Positions 1-11,490 are shown, counted from the first letter of the stretch. The stretch: 64,000 nucleotides of DNA from Bedellia somnulentella (GCA_963576735.1 OY755176.1:15671423-15735422), one strand, 5' to 3'. Numbers and translations are program-made. Notes: a model not told the origin generated them from the letters alone.

Positions 1-122
1 GTGATGGGTCTCCAACCGCATCGCCCAAAAATCCAATAGAAAGCCCCAATACCCTTAGTCGCCTCTTACGACACCCGTGGGTGGAAAGGGGTAGCGACAT
101 TCTAAGCCGGCACTACACGGCA
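1..122 (-). repeat. SINE-A copy, cut by window start
   Basis: The head half of a minus-strand SINE-A copy: the GATGGGTCTCCAACCGCATC block, the CGCCTCTTACGACACCCGTG block, and the head end GCCGGCACTACACGGCA at 106-122. The tail lies outside the window. Confidence 0.9.
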
Positions 123-1944
123 ACCTCTAGTTCCAGATCACAAACTGTATATTACCCGGTCTAATCATTAAGCAACGGATGTCCTAGTAATTTTAAAAGT
201 GGTATTAAAAGCGTTTCATTCACGATCGCTTTAAAAAGTATACTTTCATCGACCTTTCAACTAAGAGTTAACCCTGCGGCGCCATCGCAACAGCACTACA
301 CGCGAACCAGCTCTGACATTACCGATTTGTTTAAACACATAAGAATTGGATAACATCCTAACATTGTTTGAAAGTATGACGGATGTGCTAAACGTACGAA
401 GACAAATGATTAGGTGTCTCAATTGTTTTGGGTTGTCTGCGTTCTTACAACTAGTTTTTGCGGGTTAATTGTTGTGAGATAAAAGTTGCTCGGATCTAAG
501 ACTCCATTTATGAATAAGCTGTTTGATTTTGGCGTAAAATCGCGCTTCTCAGTAATTTGTATTTTTGGAAAACATACCATATAGATAGGAGGCGGGATGG
601 AGGAGAAGAGATAACAAACTCAATCAAATTAAGAGAGATGAGTGAACATATTCTAATTATTACAAATAACTCACATGTTTGTAATGAGAAATAAAAATGA
701 ATATAAAATTACCGCATCCTTACTCTTACTTTCAAAGTATCTATTGCGTACACTCCATTAGAATGACAAACAAACGAAATTGCATACATTTAAAATTGCA
801 CATTACATCCTTAAACTGCAGCAGAACTACAAAGAAAAACATTTTCCCCACGCTCCAATTTGTTGAGCAAATTACTACATTAATGATGTCACAGTTCACC
901 CCGGCAGGCAATTACAGCGTGGCGTGTATGCAATTTCGCTGAGTTTTCCCGTGCCTAGTAGCTGGCTTCGTGACTAGTTCACTTTCTACGAGGCTCGCGG
1001 GACAGCTGAGTTTTGTTTTCTTACAATAGGAAAAAGTGATTTAACTTCTGGTTACGCTACTGTATCGGTATCGACGCTGTTTTAGATTATAAATCTCGCT
1101 GTAGGTGATTTGAACGACTGCACCTTTAATTCAATTATTTATATTCTTAACTAGGAGCGGGAACGTGGCACGGTTGCTTGTTCATGTCAATGGGAGACTT
1201 GTGTTATGGTTACGTGCACGATAATTGGCTGCTACTTTATACAGTTTTATTATAAACAGTTTACGTGGATACTATGTGGTGCGGAAGGAGGAATACGGGA
1301 TGTTGAGGTGTAAGGTTGTATGTGAAGCGAGTGGACGAAAGTAAAGTTACGACAGAGATGATGAACAAGAAGTTGAAGCATATATAGCAAAGTAATAGAA
1401 ATAATAGATACGTGTTCTACGCGAAAAAGTTCGTGATTTACACATATTTATTTTTATTGTCTGAATAAAAATGATTAAATTCACAATTTCTTTTCATTAC
1501 TGGCTGATCTTTTTTGACAAGCTTGATGCGACTTTAAAGCAATAATAAATTTTAGACATGATAAGTTAGAATATTATTGATTACAAAAAATATAAACGGT
1601 TTGATTTCGTACGCTGGGACGAAGTCATTATATTATACTATTTTATACATGTTGTCAAAAACCTATGCAACTCATTGTTAATAAATTTTGGAACTTCTGT
1701 ATATTATATATCTATTCACCATTACTAAAAAGTACTACCAACAGGAAAGATTCCGCTTGCAGAAAAACTAGCAAAACATGAATGAAGTGATGATATCATG
1801 TGTAGTTGGTTATAAATGGCATAGACTAGAAAAACCAGTGAAGATGACAAACAATTAATATTTATAGATGTTTTATGTGTTCATTAAATGCTGTTTGAAT
1901 ACACTTATACGTTCTAAGAAACATTCTGCATAAACACATTTATT
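123..1944. other. AT-rich stretch, nothing recognised
   Basis: No convincing exon, RNA gene or repeat was seen here. The short open frame at 697-942 has no recognisable domain and the AT-rich composition of its surroundings. Confidence 0.5.
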
Positions 1945-1990
1945 CCCCAATGGGAAATAATGGCGTGAGTATATGTATGTATGTATGTAT
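1945..1990 (+). repeat. LINE-A, extreme 3' remnant
   Basis: About 45 bp matching only the last codons and tail of LINE-A (CCCCAATGGGAAATAATGG, then GCGTGAGTATATG and TATG repeats). It looks like a severely 5'-truncated insertion. Confidence 0.7.
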
Positions 1991-2063
1991 TTATGAAGTG
2001 CCAATGATTAAATATTAACATTTAGAGTAGCTGTATAAAGCTGGAAAAAATATCCCTAACCAA

Positions 2064-2116
2064 TTAGTGCCCGCCGGTGTTGTAAGAGGCGACTTAGGGT
2101 TTTAAGGCATTTATTG
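2064..2116 (+). repeat. SINE-A fragment
   Basis: Carries CCGCCGGTGTTGTAAGAGGC and GACTTAGGGTTTTAAGG, from the head half of SINE-A; the rest is missing or decayed. Confidence 0.6.
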
Positions 2117-2800
2117 GAGAGATTGAGTGAGTGATTAGAGTTTTGGGTATCGCTGAAAACCAATCGACGATCGAAAATTTTACATATTCCATATATACTC
2201 TATATATCTGTTACTTACTAAGCTGCCAAAAGTGACTTCGGAGACACCAAATATTTATTGTATGGACATATATATATGATAGAATTTCTGTTACACATTT
2301 TTAGGCTATATGATTCGGCAAACTTTATACTTACAAAAAAAATGTTGTAAGACTCATGTGGCTACACTCTATCATGGTGCATAGTTATTATTAGTCATAC
2401 TGTATGATTTTACCAGTATTTTAGCAGTTATACTTGTATGAGTTTTGTCATTGGCTCTGTAAACATTTTATAAAATTAATAAAAGATAAATTGCAATTTC
2501 AGTTAAGAAAAATTTGTTTGATTAAAATGTAATCGTACCAGCCGAAATCAACTTCATAATATACCTACGAGTAAAGTACCGAAGTGATTTAAAAAATTCA
2601 TATTTGTTTTTTCTCGCCACAATACCTCGTCATGTTCTGAGAAACCGTTTCGTCAGACATAATTCTCGAATCGGCTGCAAAATCTCGTTTCGGAGTAATT
2701 ACGTTGATACCGTCAGTTGCTGTTTCGGATTTCGGTAACTGTGACCGCAGAGCGTGTGAATCCTACTTGTAAACGACACCTATAGGTTAATGTTACCTAA

Positions 2801-3015
2801 TACATACATATACGGGGGTAAAAAGGGGTAGCCAGAGCTTTTGATCTTGAAACTCTTCAGCCACATTTGGAAGTTGATGGGGGACAAGATGTTAGAATTC
2901 AGTATCATCCGCATCGCCCAAAAAATACTTTGACCCTATGGGTATGCCCTTAGTCGCCTCTTACGACCCCATGGGTAGAAAAGGGGAGTAATATTCTAAG
3001 CCGGCACTATACGGC
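2801..3015 (-). repeat. SINE-A copy, diverged
   Basis: Tail (CATA repeats) at the left, then AAGGGGTAGCCAGAGC, CAGCCACATTTGGAAGTTG, CGCATCGCCC, CGCCTCTTACGAC and the head GCCGGCACTATACGGC. It has an internal deletion compared with fuller copies. The ~500 bp between this copy and the next one hold nothing recognisable. Confidence 0.85.
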
Positions 3016-3519
3016 AAATATTACACAATGTTGTCCTTAAGAGGGTGATTAAGGCTTAGACTACTAGAACCTTTTGACTCTCCCTGACGAAATAAATGAA
3101 GATCAACCCTAGCCTATAAGTAAGTTATAAATCACACACTAATATCACCGAAGAGCTCCTTGGATTGACTGCGAGATGAGACTAATATTTACTTGCACTG
3201 CATCTAAGCACTTACAAACATTAATTTTTCAATTTTTAATTTCATATCATTGTTCCCCATTCCTTACCTAGAGTTTTTAGCGTTACATCTTAGTTTTACG
3301 ATATCAAAGTGCCATATACAAGATACAAGTGACACCAAGAAGATACGATATCAAAAATCTCCTAAAGCAATGCAATACTTTAACCACTATGTTATTAAGT
3401 ATCAGATTATGGCTAAGAAGTTTATAACTACTCAAGTTTCAGTTTGAAAAAAGTGATACGATAAATTAATCAGATAATTGTGGTAAATTTAACCAACATG
3501 AATAACTAACCATTAAGCA

Positions 3520-3774
3520 TACATACATGCATACATATACTCACGGCTATAAATCCCTAGAAGGGGTAGCCAGAGATAAGGAATCAGAAATTCCTCAGCC
3601 ACCTTTGGAAGTTGTGTGGGGAAAAGATGGTGAAATAAAGTTTGTTGGTGATGGGTCTCCAACCGCATCGCCCAAAAATCCCTCAAAAGCCCCAAAACCG
3701 TTAGTCGCCTCTTACGTACACCCACCGGAAGAAATGGGGTAGTGCTATTCTAAGCCTAAGATACTACACACACT
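3520..3774 (-). repeat. SINE-A copy with target-site duplication
   Basis: Near-complete copy flanked by ATTAAGCA at 3512-3519 and 3775-3782. The open frames on both strands across it are read-through of the repeat, not genes. Confidence 0.9.
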
Positions 3775-3782
3775 ATTAAGCA

Positions 3783-6337
3783 ATTGTTTTCATAACTTAT
3801 TGTGACACCGTCTGTTGGTTCACCTATAAAAAGTTTCACAAAAATATTTATTAACACATTTTTACAATTATTACATGAAAATTTCAGTAGTTGTTTTTTA
3901 TTCGCAAGCCATACTGAATTTAAAAATACTAATATAATAATTAAATCGCTCTAAACACAATAAATAAATAAACTTCTGTTCAACCCGACTTTCCGCCAAT
4001 AAAACTTCGTCATCTATCATTGCTTACTTAATTTATGGCGAACAATATTTCCACTCGACAGATAACAAGATATTGACTCTCGAATGAGATATCAATTTCC
4101 ATGTTACAGCAAAAACCAAAGACAGATCCTGTAGTTTGATTTATGCGTTTTGCAGAAACCGACAATAGGAAACAGACTTTTGTTGTTGCTGTAACTTGTT
4201 AAGCAGCTAGTTTGATCCTGTATTGAGTTAAAAAGAGTGAATGAAGGTATGTTTTCTAGTTTAGCGTTACCTTTTAATTTAATAGTGTTAGTATCGAATT
4301 TGCGTAGGACACTTTTTTTTTGGGCACGATCTTTAGTGGAGCTTTTACTTCTCTTACTACTACTACAAGGTGAAGAAGAATTCAAGATAATGAGGTATTT
4401 GAGCTCCTGTATTAGGGACCTCCAACATATTTTTGTTTGCGTCTACTATATGGTGGTTATGAGAGTGTGCGGAAAAAGATCAAGGGTGAGTCGTCAGTTT
4501 GCGTTTGATAAACAACTCTTAACCAGCTACTATTTTAATATTTTATTACCAAACTACAACCGCATTTCTAACGCTAATAATATTAAATTATCTATGTATT
4601 ATTATTATCTTATTTATTAAATTCTAGTATACATTATGCTGAGTCGGTGCCTATATGGATCTCATTACATACGTAATTAGTTTGAAAAGTGTTTGTTGTA
4701 TCATTATGAGAGGCTAAAAAAAGTTTTATTTTACTTTTTAAATTGATCGTTACTGTGTAGATTTACATAGATAATTCATAATAACGAATACTGTACTTAA
4801 ATAATAGTTATAACATAACATCACCATTTATGTAACCACTAATTCAACCCAGCAATAGTCGGCCATTCCAAAAAGCCCAAAGTCTTACAAAAGACGTCTA
4901 AAAAACGGATAAACAGTTTTCTAGAACCTATTAATAATGCTAAATGAGATTTATGCCAAAAGCGGCTATTCGTACGGTGTCGGTACATCAATCAGGTGCC
5001 TTTCAGAACTCGCGTGCACCAAGTGCCACAGAAGCACGCACCGCTTATTGCTAACCTAAAAACCTCCAAAAATTACACACTTATGTTACACCATGCCGAT
5101 ATGTTACGGAAGTTGATTGCGGATTAAACGTGACTTATTAGATTTTGGTAAAAGTTACCTAGAAGGAGCATGCTTATAAAACTTCAATTAAAATCGTTGA
5201 GAAAAATTACGGTTGTAATATTAAAGAATAGGCCCTAATAAGCTGGGTAGAATCAATGTCAAACGATATGGTACATTTCGGAGTGATATACCAAAAGTAT
5301 TTAGATAATATTTAAAGTGAAACTTTCTTCTAGGAGTGGCTTAAAGCCTCGACAAAAACCCTCAATTCTCTTTGTCGAAGTATTCAGTTATCATTCAGAC
5401 ATGTATGCTTTAGTAGCTGTCAAATAAAGTATTTCCAACTGATATACGCCTAAAGGACTACCCATAAACCAATATTATTTATTTGAAAATTCTGTGTTCA
5501 TTGCATTTAACACTTACAACAAAAGTTACATTTAAAACTGATTCTACTGTTATAATTGTTAACGGACAGCCTGCTTAACAACAAACCAAGACATCTTTAT
5601 TTAGCTCTCACGCGACAACATGAAAGTAGTTGCTGAATGATAATTATCAACAAACACATTCGCACTGACCTTTAGCTATTCTACTCTAGCTCACGTAACA
5701 ACATCATTGTTCTTACCTAGCCTCATATAATTCAAATCTCAAAGAATAGATACTAACGAGAAATAGCCGTAGATATGACAGACGTTTGAAGTAACAATGG
5801 CGCAGATAGCAATATTAGATACTTGTTGTGTTGCTGTTAATAAGGAAGTAGTTTCAATATCTATTGTAAGCATGGGATATTGAGGACTATGGGATATGAA
5901 TTTAACTGTGCTGTCTACTTAAGACAGATCTGCATTTGTCCTCAACATAAATAGTGACTTCTGCCCCCATGTATTGTAAAAGAAACCCAGGGATCCATTT
6001 TTATAACTTGAAAATTTAAGTTATATTTTTTCTAAATAGGTCAATACTTAATAGATAATTGTAAAAATAATGTATCGTCAAATTTAACAAGAAAATATAT
6101 CATTTGAAATTAAAATTGTTTATTTACCTTAAATATGTATTTGTTGCTTTAATTAAATATATTTGTAAAGTGTTTTAAAAACACATAATTGCATCGTGTG
6201 AACATTTTTCTGCTTAGATGAAATATTAAGCTAAGTTCGCGATGTAATTAGCAATACTTTACCACCATCACCGCTGCTTCCTTTCATATATATGTTTTTA
6301 AAAACATTCAATAGTCAGTTTGTCAGATCCTCAGTCA
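3783..6337. other. AT-rich stretch, nothing recognised
   Basis: Long AT-rich stretch with no repeat or exon I can name. A 127-codon open frame at 4237-4620 is low-complexity (a run of Leu around codons 37-43) and is overlapped by an equally open antisense frame, so I do not call it a gene. Confidence 0.5.
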
Positions 6338-6396
6338 CCTAATGGCACCCAAGGAAAGAAATGGGTTATTATACAAAAGGCCAACACTACATAGCC
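6338..6396 (-). repeat. SINE-A head remnant beside mariner
   Basis: Decayed match to the SINE-A head in minus orientation (GGCACCCAAGGAAAGAAATG, then GGCCAACACTACATAGCC). It ends about ten bases before the mariner. Confidence 0.5.
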
Positions 6397-6408
6397 TAAC
6401 AAATCGTA

Positions 6409-7699
6409 CGAGGGCTGCTATTTATGTATCCGGAACTGGCCACTTACAGAACAATAATTTAAAAAGTAATTACATCATTTAAAAATAGAACTCTTTAGCT
6501 TTAGAATACATTTATTTTTATGTGACTGTCAATTGTTTTCACATCGTAGCGTCATTTTGAAAATTGCGTGTCTTCACCACCATGGATTTAACTCGTGAAC
6601 ATTTTCGTGCCATGATTTTTTACGATTTTCGGCGTGGTCTAACTCAAAAACAGTGCATCGATCAGCTTACTTCAACTTTTGGGGATGAAGCACCCTCAAA
6701 GACCACTGTGTATCACTGGTTTAGCGAGTTTAATCGTGGACGATCTAAGCTTACTGATGAAATTAAAGAAGGTCGCCCTAAAACGGTCGTTGTACCTCAA
6801 AACATCGATGCTGTCCGGGAACTAATAACTCAAGATCGTCATGTTACATATCGTGAGATAGAGGCATCTCTGGGCATTAGTATGACGAGCATACATAAGA
6901 TACTTCATGAACATTTAGCTGTAAAAAAAATTTGCTCCCGTTGGATTCCGCACAACTTGAGTATTGATCAAAAACAGGCTCGTGTCGATTGGTGCAAAGA
7001 AATGTTAAAAAAATACAACCGTGGTGCGTCAAAAGCTGTTTATAATATCTACACAGGTGACGAATCTTGGATCTACGCTTACGACCCCGAAACTAAGCAG
7101 CAGTCCACGGTGTGGGTGTTCCAAGATGAGCCGAACCCAACAAAAGTTATTCGTGCAAAAAGCACATTGAAGCAAATGGTCGCTTGTTTTTTTGGTATAA
7201 ATGGCCATGTAGCTACAGTGCCTTTAGAGAATCGTAAAACTGTTAATTCGGAGTGGTATACGACCATTTGTTTGCCGGAAGTCTTTGAACAAATAAGAAA
7301 GACTAACCGACAACGTAGAATCATTCTGCATCACGACAATGCTAGCTGTCACAGGTCGGCCGTCACAACTCAGTTTTTAGAAGCTCAAAAGATCGAATTG
7401 ACAGGTCATCCGCCGTACAGCCCTGATTTGGCACCCAATGATTTTTATTTATTTCCAAATGTGAAGAAAAAATTACGTGGTCAACGTTTTTCGAGCCGCG
7501 AAGAGGCAGTCGATGCGTTCAAAATGCACGTTTTGGAGATACCTCAGTCTGAGTGGAAAAAGTGCTATGAAAATTGGTTTCAACGCATGCAAAAGTGTAT
7601 AGATCTGAGCGGCGAATATTTTGAGAAGCAATAAAACCATATTAATTGATATATGTTTGTTTCTTTTTTTTATTCCGGATACATAAATAGCAGCCCTCG
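6409..7699 (+). mobile_element. Complete mariner-family DNA transposon
   Basis: 1291-bp element bounded by perfect 27-bp terminal inverted repeats (6409-6435 and 7673-7699; outer sequence CGAGGGCTGCTATTTATG). Each end is flanked by the TA target duplication expected of Tc1/mariner (6407-6408 and 7700-7701). It encloses one unbroken transposase gene with ~146 bp of 5' and ~38 bp of 3' non-coding sequence. Perfect repeats plus an open frame suggest a recent insertion that could still be active; this is inference. It landed close to an old SINE-A remnant. Confidence 0.97.
6582..7634 (+). CDS. mariner transposase, apparently intact
   Basis: 350-residue transposase that would bind the terminal repeats and catalyse cut-and-paste movement in the nucleus. 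I start it at the ATG at 6582 because ACCACCATGG is a strong initiation context and MDLTREHFRAM is a typical mariner N-terminus; the open frame extends slightly upstream only through a TTG. Seen in order: N-terminal paired helix-turn-helix DNA-binding region (about residues 1-115, with TTVYHWFSEF and a GRP linker near residue 65), the mariner motif RWIPHNL near residue 121 (usual form WVPHEL), then the catalytic triad D160 (TGDESW), D252 (HHDNASCH) and D287 (SPDLAPNDF). The spacing D-34-D is the mariner signature and YSPDLAP is intact. Length matches the family norm of about 345-355. No frameshift or stop is present. Activity is not proven by sequence alone. Confidence 0.96.
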   Translation: MDLTREHFRAMIFYDFRRGLTQKQCIDQLTSTFGDEAPSKTTVYHWFSEFNRGRSKLTDEIKEGRPKTVVVPQNIDAVRELITQDRHVTYREIEASLGISMTSIHKILHEHLAVKKICSRWIPHNLSIDQKQARVDWCKEMLKKYNRGASKAVYNIYTGDESWIYAYDPETKQQSTVWVFQDEPNPTKVIRAKSTLKQMVACFFGINGHVATVPLENRKTVNSEWYTTICLPEVFEQIRKTNRQRRIILHHDNASCHRSAVTTQFLEAQKIELTGHPPYSPDLAPNDFYLFPNVKKKLRGQRFSSREEAVDAFKMHVLEIPQSEWKKCYENWFQRMQKCIDLSGEYFEKQ

Positions 7700-7701
7700 T
7701 A

Positions 7702-8372
7702 ACAATGTCACTTCTAAATTGCTCACTTATTCTTACCGCTCGTTTAATCTAATTTTTTGCCTACATCAAGCCTTAGAACAATAAAATGGCGTATTCTTTG
7801 TGAATGGTGGTCATCACTGGCAATATACTTTTTGTAAGTGTTTGCTAATTTAAATTACATCATACAAAGTTCATTATACGAGCAAAAAGCAGGTGGCCGT
7901 TATATGTACAGTTAAAATAGTTTGAGAATTGAACTGGATCGCCGCCCACTGGGTTAAGTGTAAGTGAATATTTATACAACAATGGTCCCATAAAAACGAA
8001 CTTCATTCAAATTTGGTCTTGATTATTGTAATACAAAAACTTTTTGCCTCTGATACGAGTACCTATGCTATATGATTACACTCGTTACTTTAATAGGCTG
8101 TCCTGTGAATAGGTATAATATTTTATTTTGATGTAGATATTAGCCTTAAGCTGCTTATGTATCACACGTAATTCGCAATAATGTACAGTTATTTCACCTG
8201 GTTTGGATTTTTAATACATTTGATTATGACGACCATATTACACATATATTTATGCTACACACACAATGGTGCCGAAAATCCAGCTTAATCAATCATAAAT
8301 TGGAATTGTCCAGTTAAAATAACCTAAGAGATATATGTGAGTTAATAAAAAAACATAGATGTAAATACTGTT
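7702..8372. other. AT-rich spacer, nothing recognised
   Basis: No exon or repeat seen between the mariner and the next SINE-A. Confidence 0.5.
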
Positions 8373-8507
8373 GCTGTGTAGTGGCTTAGAATAGCACTAC
8401 CCCGCTTCTGCTAGTGGGTGATCGCAAGATGAGACTAAGGGTTTTGGGGCTTTTTAAGTGATTTTTTTTTCAGTGATTTTCACTAAGAACCCTTATTTTA
8501 TTATGCA
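8373..8507 (+). repeat. SINE-A head half, joined to LINE-A
   Basis: Starts at GCTGTGTAGTGGCTTAG and continues through TTTTGGGGCTTTTTAAGTG to a decayed CCTTATTTTATTA block. The 3' half of SINE-A is absent; LINE-A sequence follows within a few bases in the same orientation. Confidence 0.8.
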
Positions 8508-8646
8508 TGAGCATGTATGAAAAGATTGATGGATTTGAACGAAGCTAGAGAGTTCGTCAGGATCGTACAAAGTGGCGATCGGTAGTCTCTGCTTACTCCA
8601 ATGGTAACTATGGCGTGAGTATGTATGTATGCATGTATGTGTGTAT
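8508..8646 (+). repeat. LINE-A 3' fragment
   Basis: Encodes the end of the LINE-A frame (…MKRLMDLNEAR, then a decayed DRTKWRSVVSAYSNGN) and ends GCGTGAGTATGTATGTATGC. No target duplication was found around it alone, which favours a joint SINE-LINE unit. Confidence 0.85.
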
Positions 8647-8946
8647 TGTACTAAAGTTTATTTCAGTAATCCATCAAATGCAGTCACGGTTGAAGACCTA
8701 TCAAAACAAATATGTTTTAGAATGGAAGTTCAAGGGCAGAGGTCGCTTCGGTAGCTGACAAAAATGTATACATTTGACTGATTGTATCATCTCTGGATAT
8801 CGGTTTATCAAAAAATTACAACGTTATTAGGGTTGGCCACCAAAATTATGTTTTTAACCCCATTCCAAATCAATGTATAAACTTATGTTAAAAAGCAATT
8901 TTAAATGAAAACTAAAGCTATTGGTACAATTTGGTTTAAAATAATA

Positions 8947-9986
8947 CACGGTGGCTCATTCAAATCGGTCAGTATGGGAAAGTCTGAAACTATAAGACAT
9001 ACGAAGATTTGTTCTTAGGAACCATGTCACCGATTTTGATAAAAAGAAAAACTGCATTCATACATTTGAAAAAAAAACTGTACTCAGCTCGGGAATCGAA
9101 CCCGGTTGTTTTGAAAAAATAAACTTACACTTTTTCTATTTTGATATCGATTGTGTAGGTCTTAAGCTGTAAATGTCTCCATAAAACATGATGTCTAAAA
9201 TGAATAAAATGCATTGTTTTGACATACTTTAATTTCTCAAAGTAGGTGTTCGAAGTGACCACCATATTTTTCAATACAATTTTCAACACGTTTAGGTAAC
9301 GATCTTACTATTGCATTTTGTATCTTTATGTGGTGAATTTGCATTAAAATTTACTCTGAGGCTGCTTTTAGGTCTTTGTCATAGCTTGTTCTGTAAACTT
9401 CATCCTTAACGCAACCCCATAAAAAATAGTCTAGAGGCGTTAAATCGGGCGACTGTGTATTTACAATATCTACATACTTACTTTAAGTGGGCTTTTCAAT
9501 TGATTGTTAGTGTTTAATTACTGTAGATAACAACACTTCCTTAAATGTTTAATGGAATGCAAACCACATGATACGGTGCATGTATGTAATAACTTATTAT
9601 TAATAAGTTGAGAGGTACAAACAGTCATAGAGACAATTTTACATGCCTGAACTTGTTGAATATTGTAACGGTGGTCACTTGGAACACCTACTTTGAGAAA
9701 TTAAAGTATGTCAAAACAATGCATTTTATTCATTTTAGACATCATGTTTTATGGAGACATTTACAGCTTAAGACCTACACAATCGATATCAAAATAGAAA
9801 AAGTGTAAGTTTATTTTTTCAAAACAACCGGGTTCGATTCCCGAGCTGAGTACAGTTTTTTTTTCAAATGTATGAATGCAGTTTTTCTTTTTATCAAAAT
9901 CGGTGACATGGTTCCTAAGAACAAATCTTCGTATGTCTTATAGTTTCAGACTTTCCCATACTGACCGATTTGAATGAGCCACCCTG
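8947..9986. mobile_element. Palindromic Tc1/mariner-superfamily derivative
   Basis: 1040-bp element made of two almost identical inverted arms (8947-9263 and 9670-9986, 317 bp each) around a ~406-bp spacer. Outer ends read CA(C/G)GGTGGCTCATTC and are flanked by TA (8945-8946 and 9987-9988), as in the IS630/Tc1/mariner superfamily. The inner end of each arm encodes the same transposase C-terminus (GGHFEHLL or GGHLEHLL, then stop) pointing outward, so the arms are two copies of one transposon end and not ordinary short terminal repeats. The spacer holds more transposase remnant. It cannot encode a working enzyme. Confidence 0.88.
9237..9458 (-). pseudogene. Transposase C-terminal remnant
   Basis: Minus-strand reading gives SPDLTPLDYFLWGCVKDEVY, then an internal stop, then VENCIEKYGGHFEHLL and stop at 9237-9239. 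SPDLTPLDYFLW resembles the third catalytic Asp motif of insect DDE transposases of the IS630/Tc1/mariner superfamily. Everything upstream, including the other catalytic residues, is missing. Confidence 0.75.
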
Positions 9987-10027
9987 TATATGTAACTAAT
10001 CAACATAGAATTCTACATGGTTTACAT

Positions 10028-10116
10028 ACATTATACATATAATTACGGCTACAAATGCGTAAAGCTAGGGCTTCATAATTAAAACTTCTCCAGCCACTTG
10101 TAGAAGAATCTTGTAT
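10028..10116 (-). repeat. SINE-A tail-half remnant
   Basis: Decayed match in minus orientation: ATTACGGCTACAAATGCG near the tail, then CTCCAGCCACTTGTAGAAG. Confidence 0.55.
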
Positions 10117-10535
10117 GGTAATTCTAAAATTAAACAGCTATTTTCAATTTCAGATACATAACATTTTACCGCTCTAGTTAACATTTAAATTCAAAATGAG
10201 AAACTTACTTTGCCATAATGGAGAAAAAAACTTCAACCTGCACTCCCATGAGTCATTGATTTGCCTAAATCGTTGTATATTATAGAACCGTACATCAAAA
10301 CAGGTAACCCTATGTTGAAGGTCATGTATCAGCGCAAATCGTATGCCGATGACTCACGGAGGCAATTTGGAGGCAACACGTTTGATCTCTTCACGAATTT
10401 GTACTAAACTTGTATTATTTCAAATTATCAAAGACGTCGTTTAATAAGCACGAACAATTTGATAAGTTCTAACAAATAAAACTGAGTTTTAATTTGTATT
10501 GCTCATGCTAGGGTACTCGTATTGTGTTGCAGTTA

Positions 10536-10708
10536 AGAGCTTATTCCATTACACTTTGTCGTTGCTGAATTCAGACGTCCTTCGAAGTTACTGCCGCAGA
10601 CGCTTGTTATTCCACTACACAAATTTCAGTTTGAACGTTATTCCACAAGTCTGAAATCAGATTCTGTGGCTTTCAGACGTCTTCATTCAGACAAATGGAA
10701 TAAGCTCT
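10536..10708. mobile_element. MITE, copy 1
   Basis: 173-bp non-autonomous element with terminal inverted repeats AGAGCTTATTCCATT / AATGGAATAAGCTCT, flanked by TTA on both sides (10533-10535, 10709-10711). Internal inverted TCAGACGT motifs extend the symmetry. A 3-bp TWA-type duplication suggests the PIF/Harbinger superfamily (inference). A second copy in the opposite orientation is at 23283-23460. Confidence 0.85.
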
Positions 10709-11144
10709 TTAACGTACTTGGTTAGTTTAGGAAAAGCTTTTAATAATGATCATATTTTTGGTTCGGACACCCTATTGATTGCATTTCTGCTACTTAGAAA
10801 CTGTGCTACACCATTTTTCTTTGTAAAAGTCTTAATATGTTAACTAATTATCGATTAAAAGCACAATTTAACGCAATAAAATAACTACACCCAAACTAGT
10901 AAAACCAGTACACCCACGTCAGTAAAGTCAAGCGTAGGAATCGAAAGTAATCCAAAATTAGCAATATTAATTACACATCAACTGAAGCTAGTACTAACAG
11001 AAATCTATAGAACACCAACCGAAATATTACACAGACTTTATCACTATCATAATAAATGCCAAAATATGACCGATCTTGTTAGAACATAGTTGTATTAAGG
11101 CGTCTTATACACCCCCACAACATTAATTTGCACTAGTTACATAA

Positions 11145-11484
11145 ACGTTAAACATAAACGTTCACCAACTCTACCAATACTCCTGAACTCACATGGCAAG
11201 CGCCATCTAGTTTCCAGAGAAGGTACCCACGTTTTGCTTAGACAGTGTACTCACGTGATAGGGGGCAGGCCTATCGCCGTTTTGTACGAATACACTGTCA
11301 CATGACTAAGTACAACTCAGCCATGTGGGTTTCCTCACGATGTTTTCCCTCACCGTTAGCAACCATGATAAATTAACCACACATATGACTTTAGAAAAGA
11401 CAAATTGGTGTAGGCCCGTCCCAGGATTGGAACTCACGCCCTTCTGTTTTTCGGGCGGGTGTTCTTACCCACTGGACTATCATG
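11145..11484 (-). repeat. SINE-B copy (tRNA-like head)
   Basis: Minus-strand copy. Head (right end) is the tRNA-like CATGATAGTCCAGTGGGTAA…GGTTCCAATCC-type region (A box TAGTCCAGTGGG; B box decayed to AGTTCCAATCC at about 11428-11438). Body has GGAAACCCACATGGCTGAG, GATAGGCCTGCCCCCTATC and ACGTGGGTACC; tail is TGAACGTTTATGTTTAACG. The open frame at 11325-11525 is read-through. Confidence 0.85.
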
Positions 11485-11490
11485 TCGCAT

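Noticed and set aside
4237..4620. 127-codon plus-strand frame
   Set aside because: Low-complexity Leu run, overlapping antisense frame, no domain.
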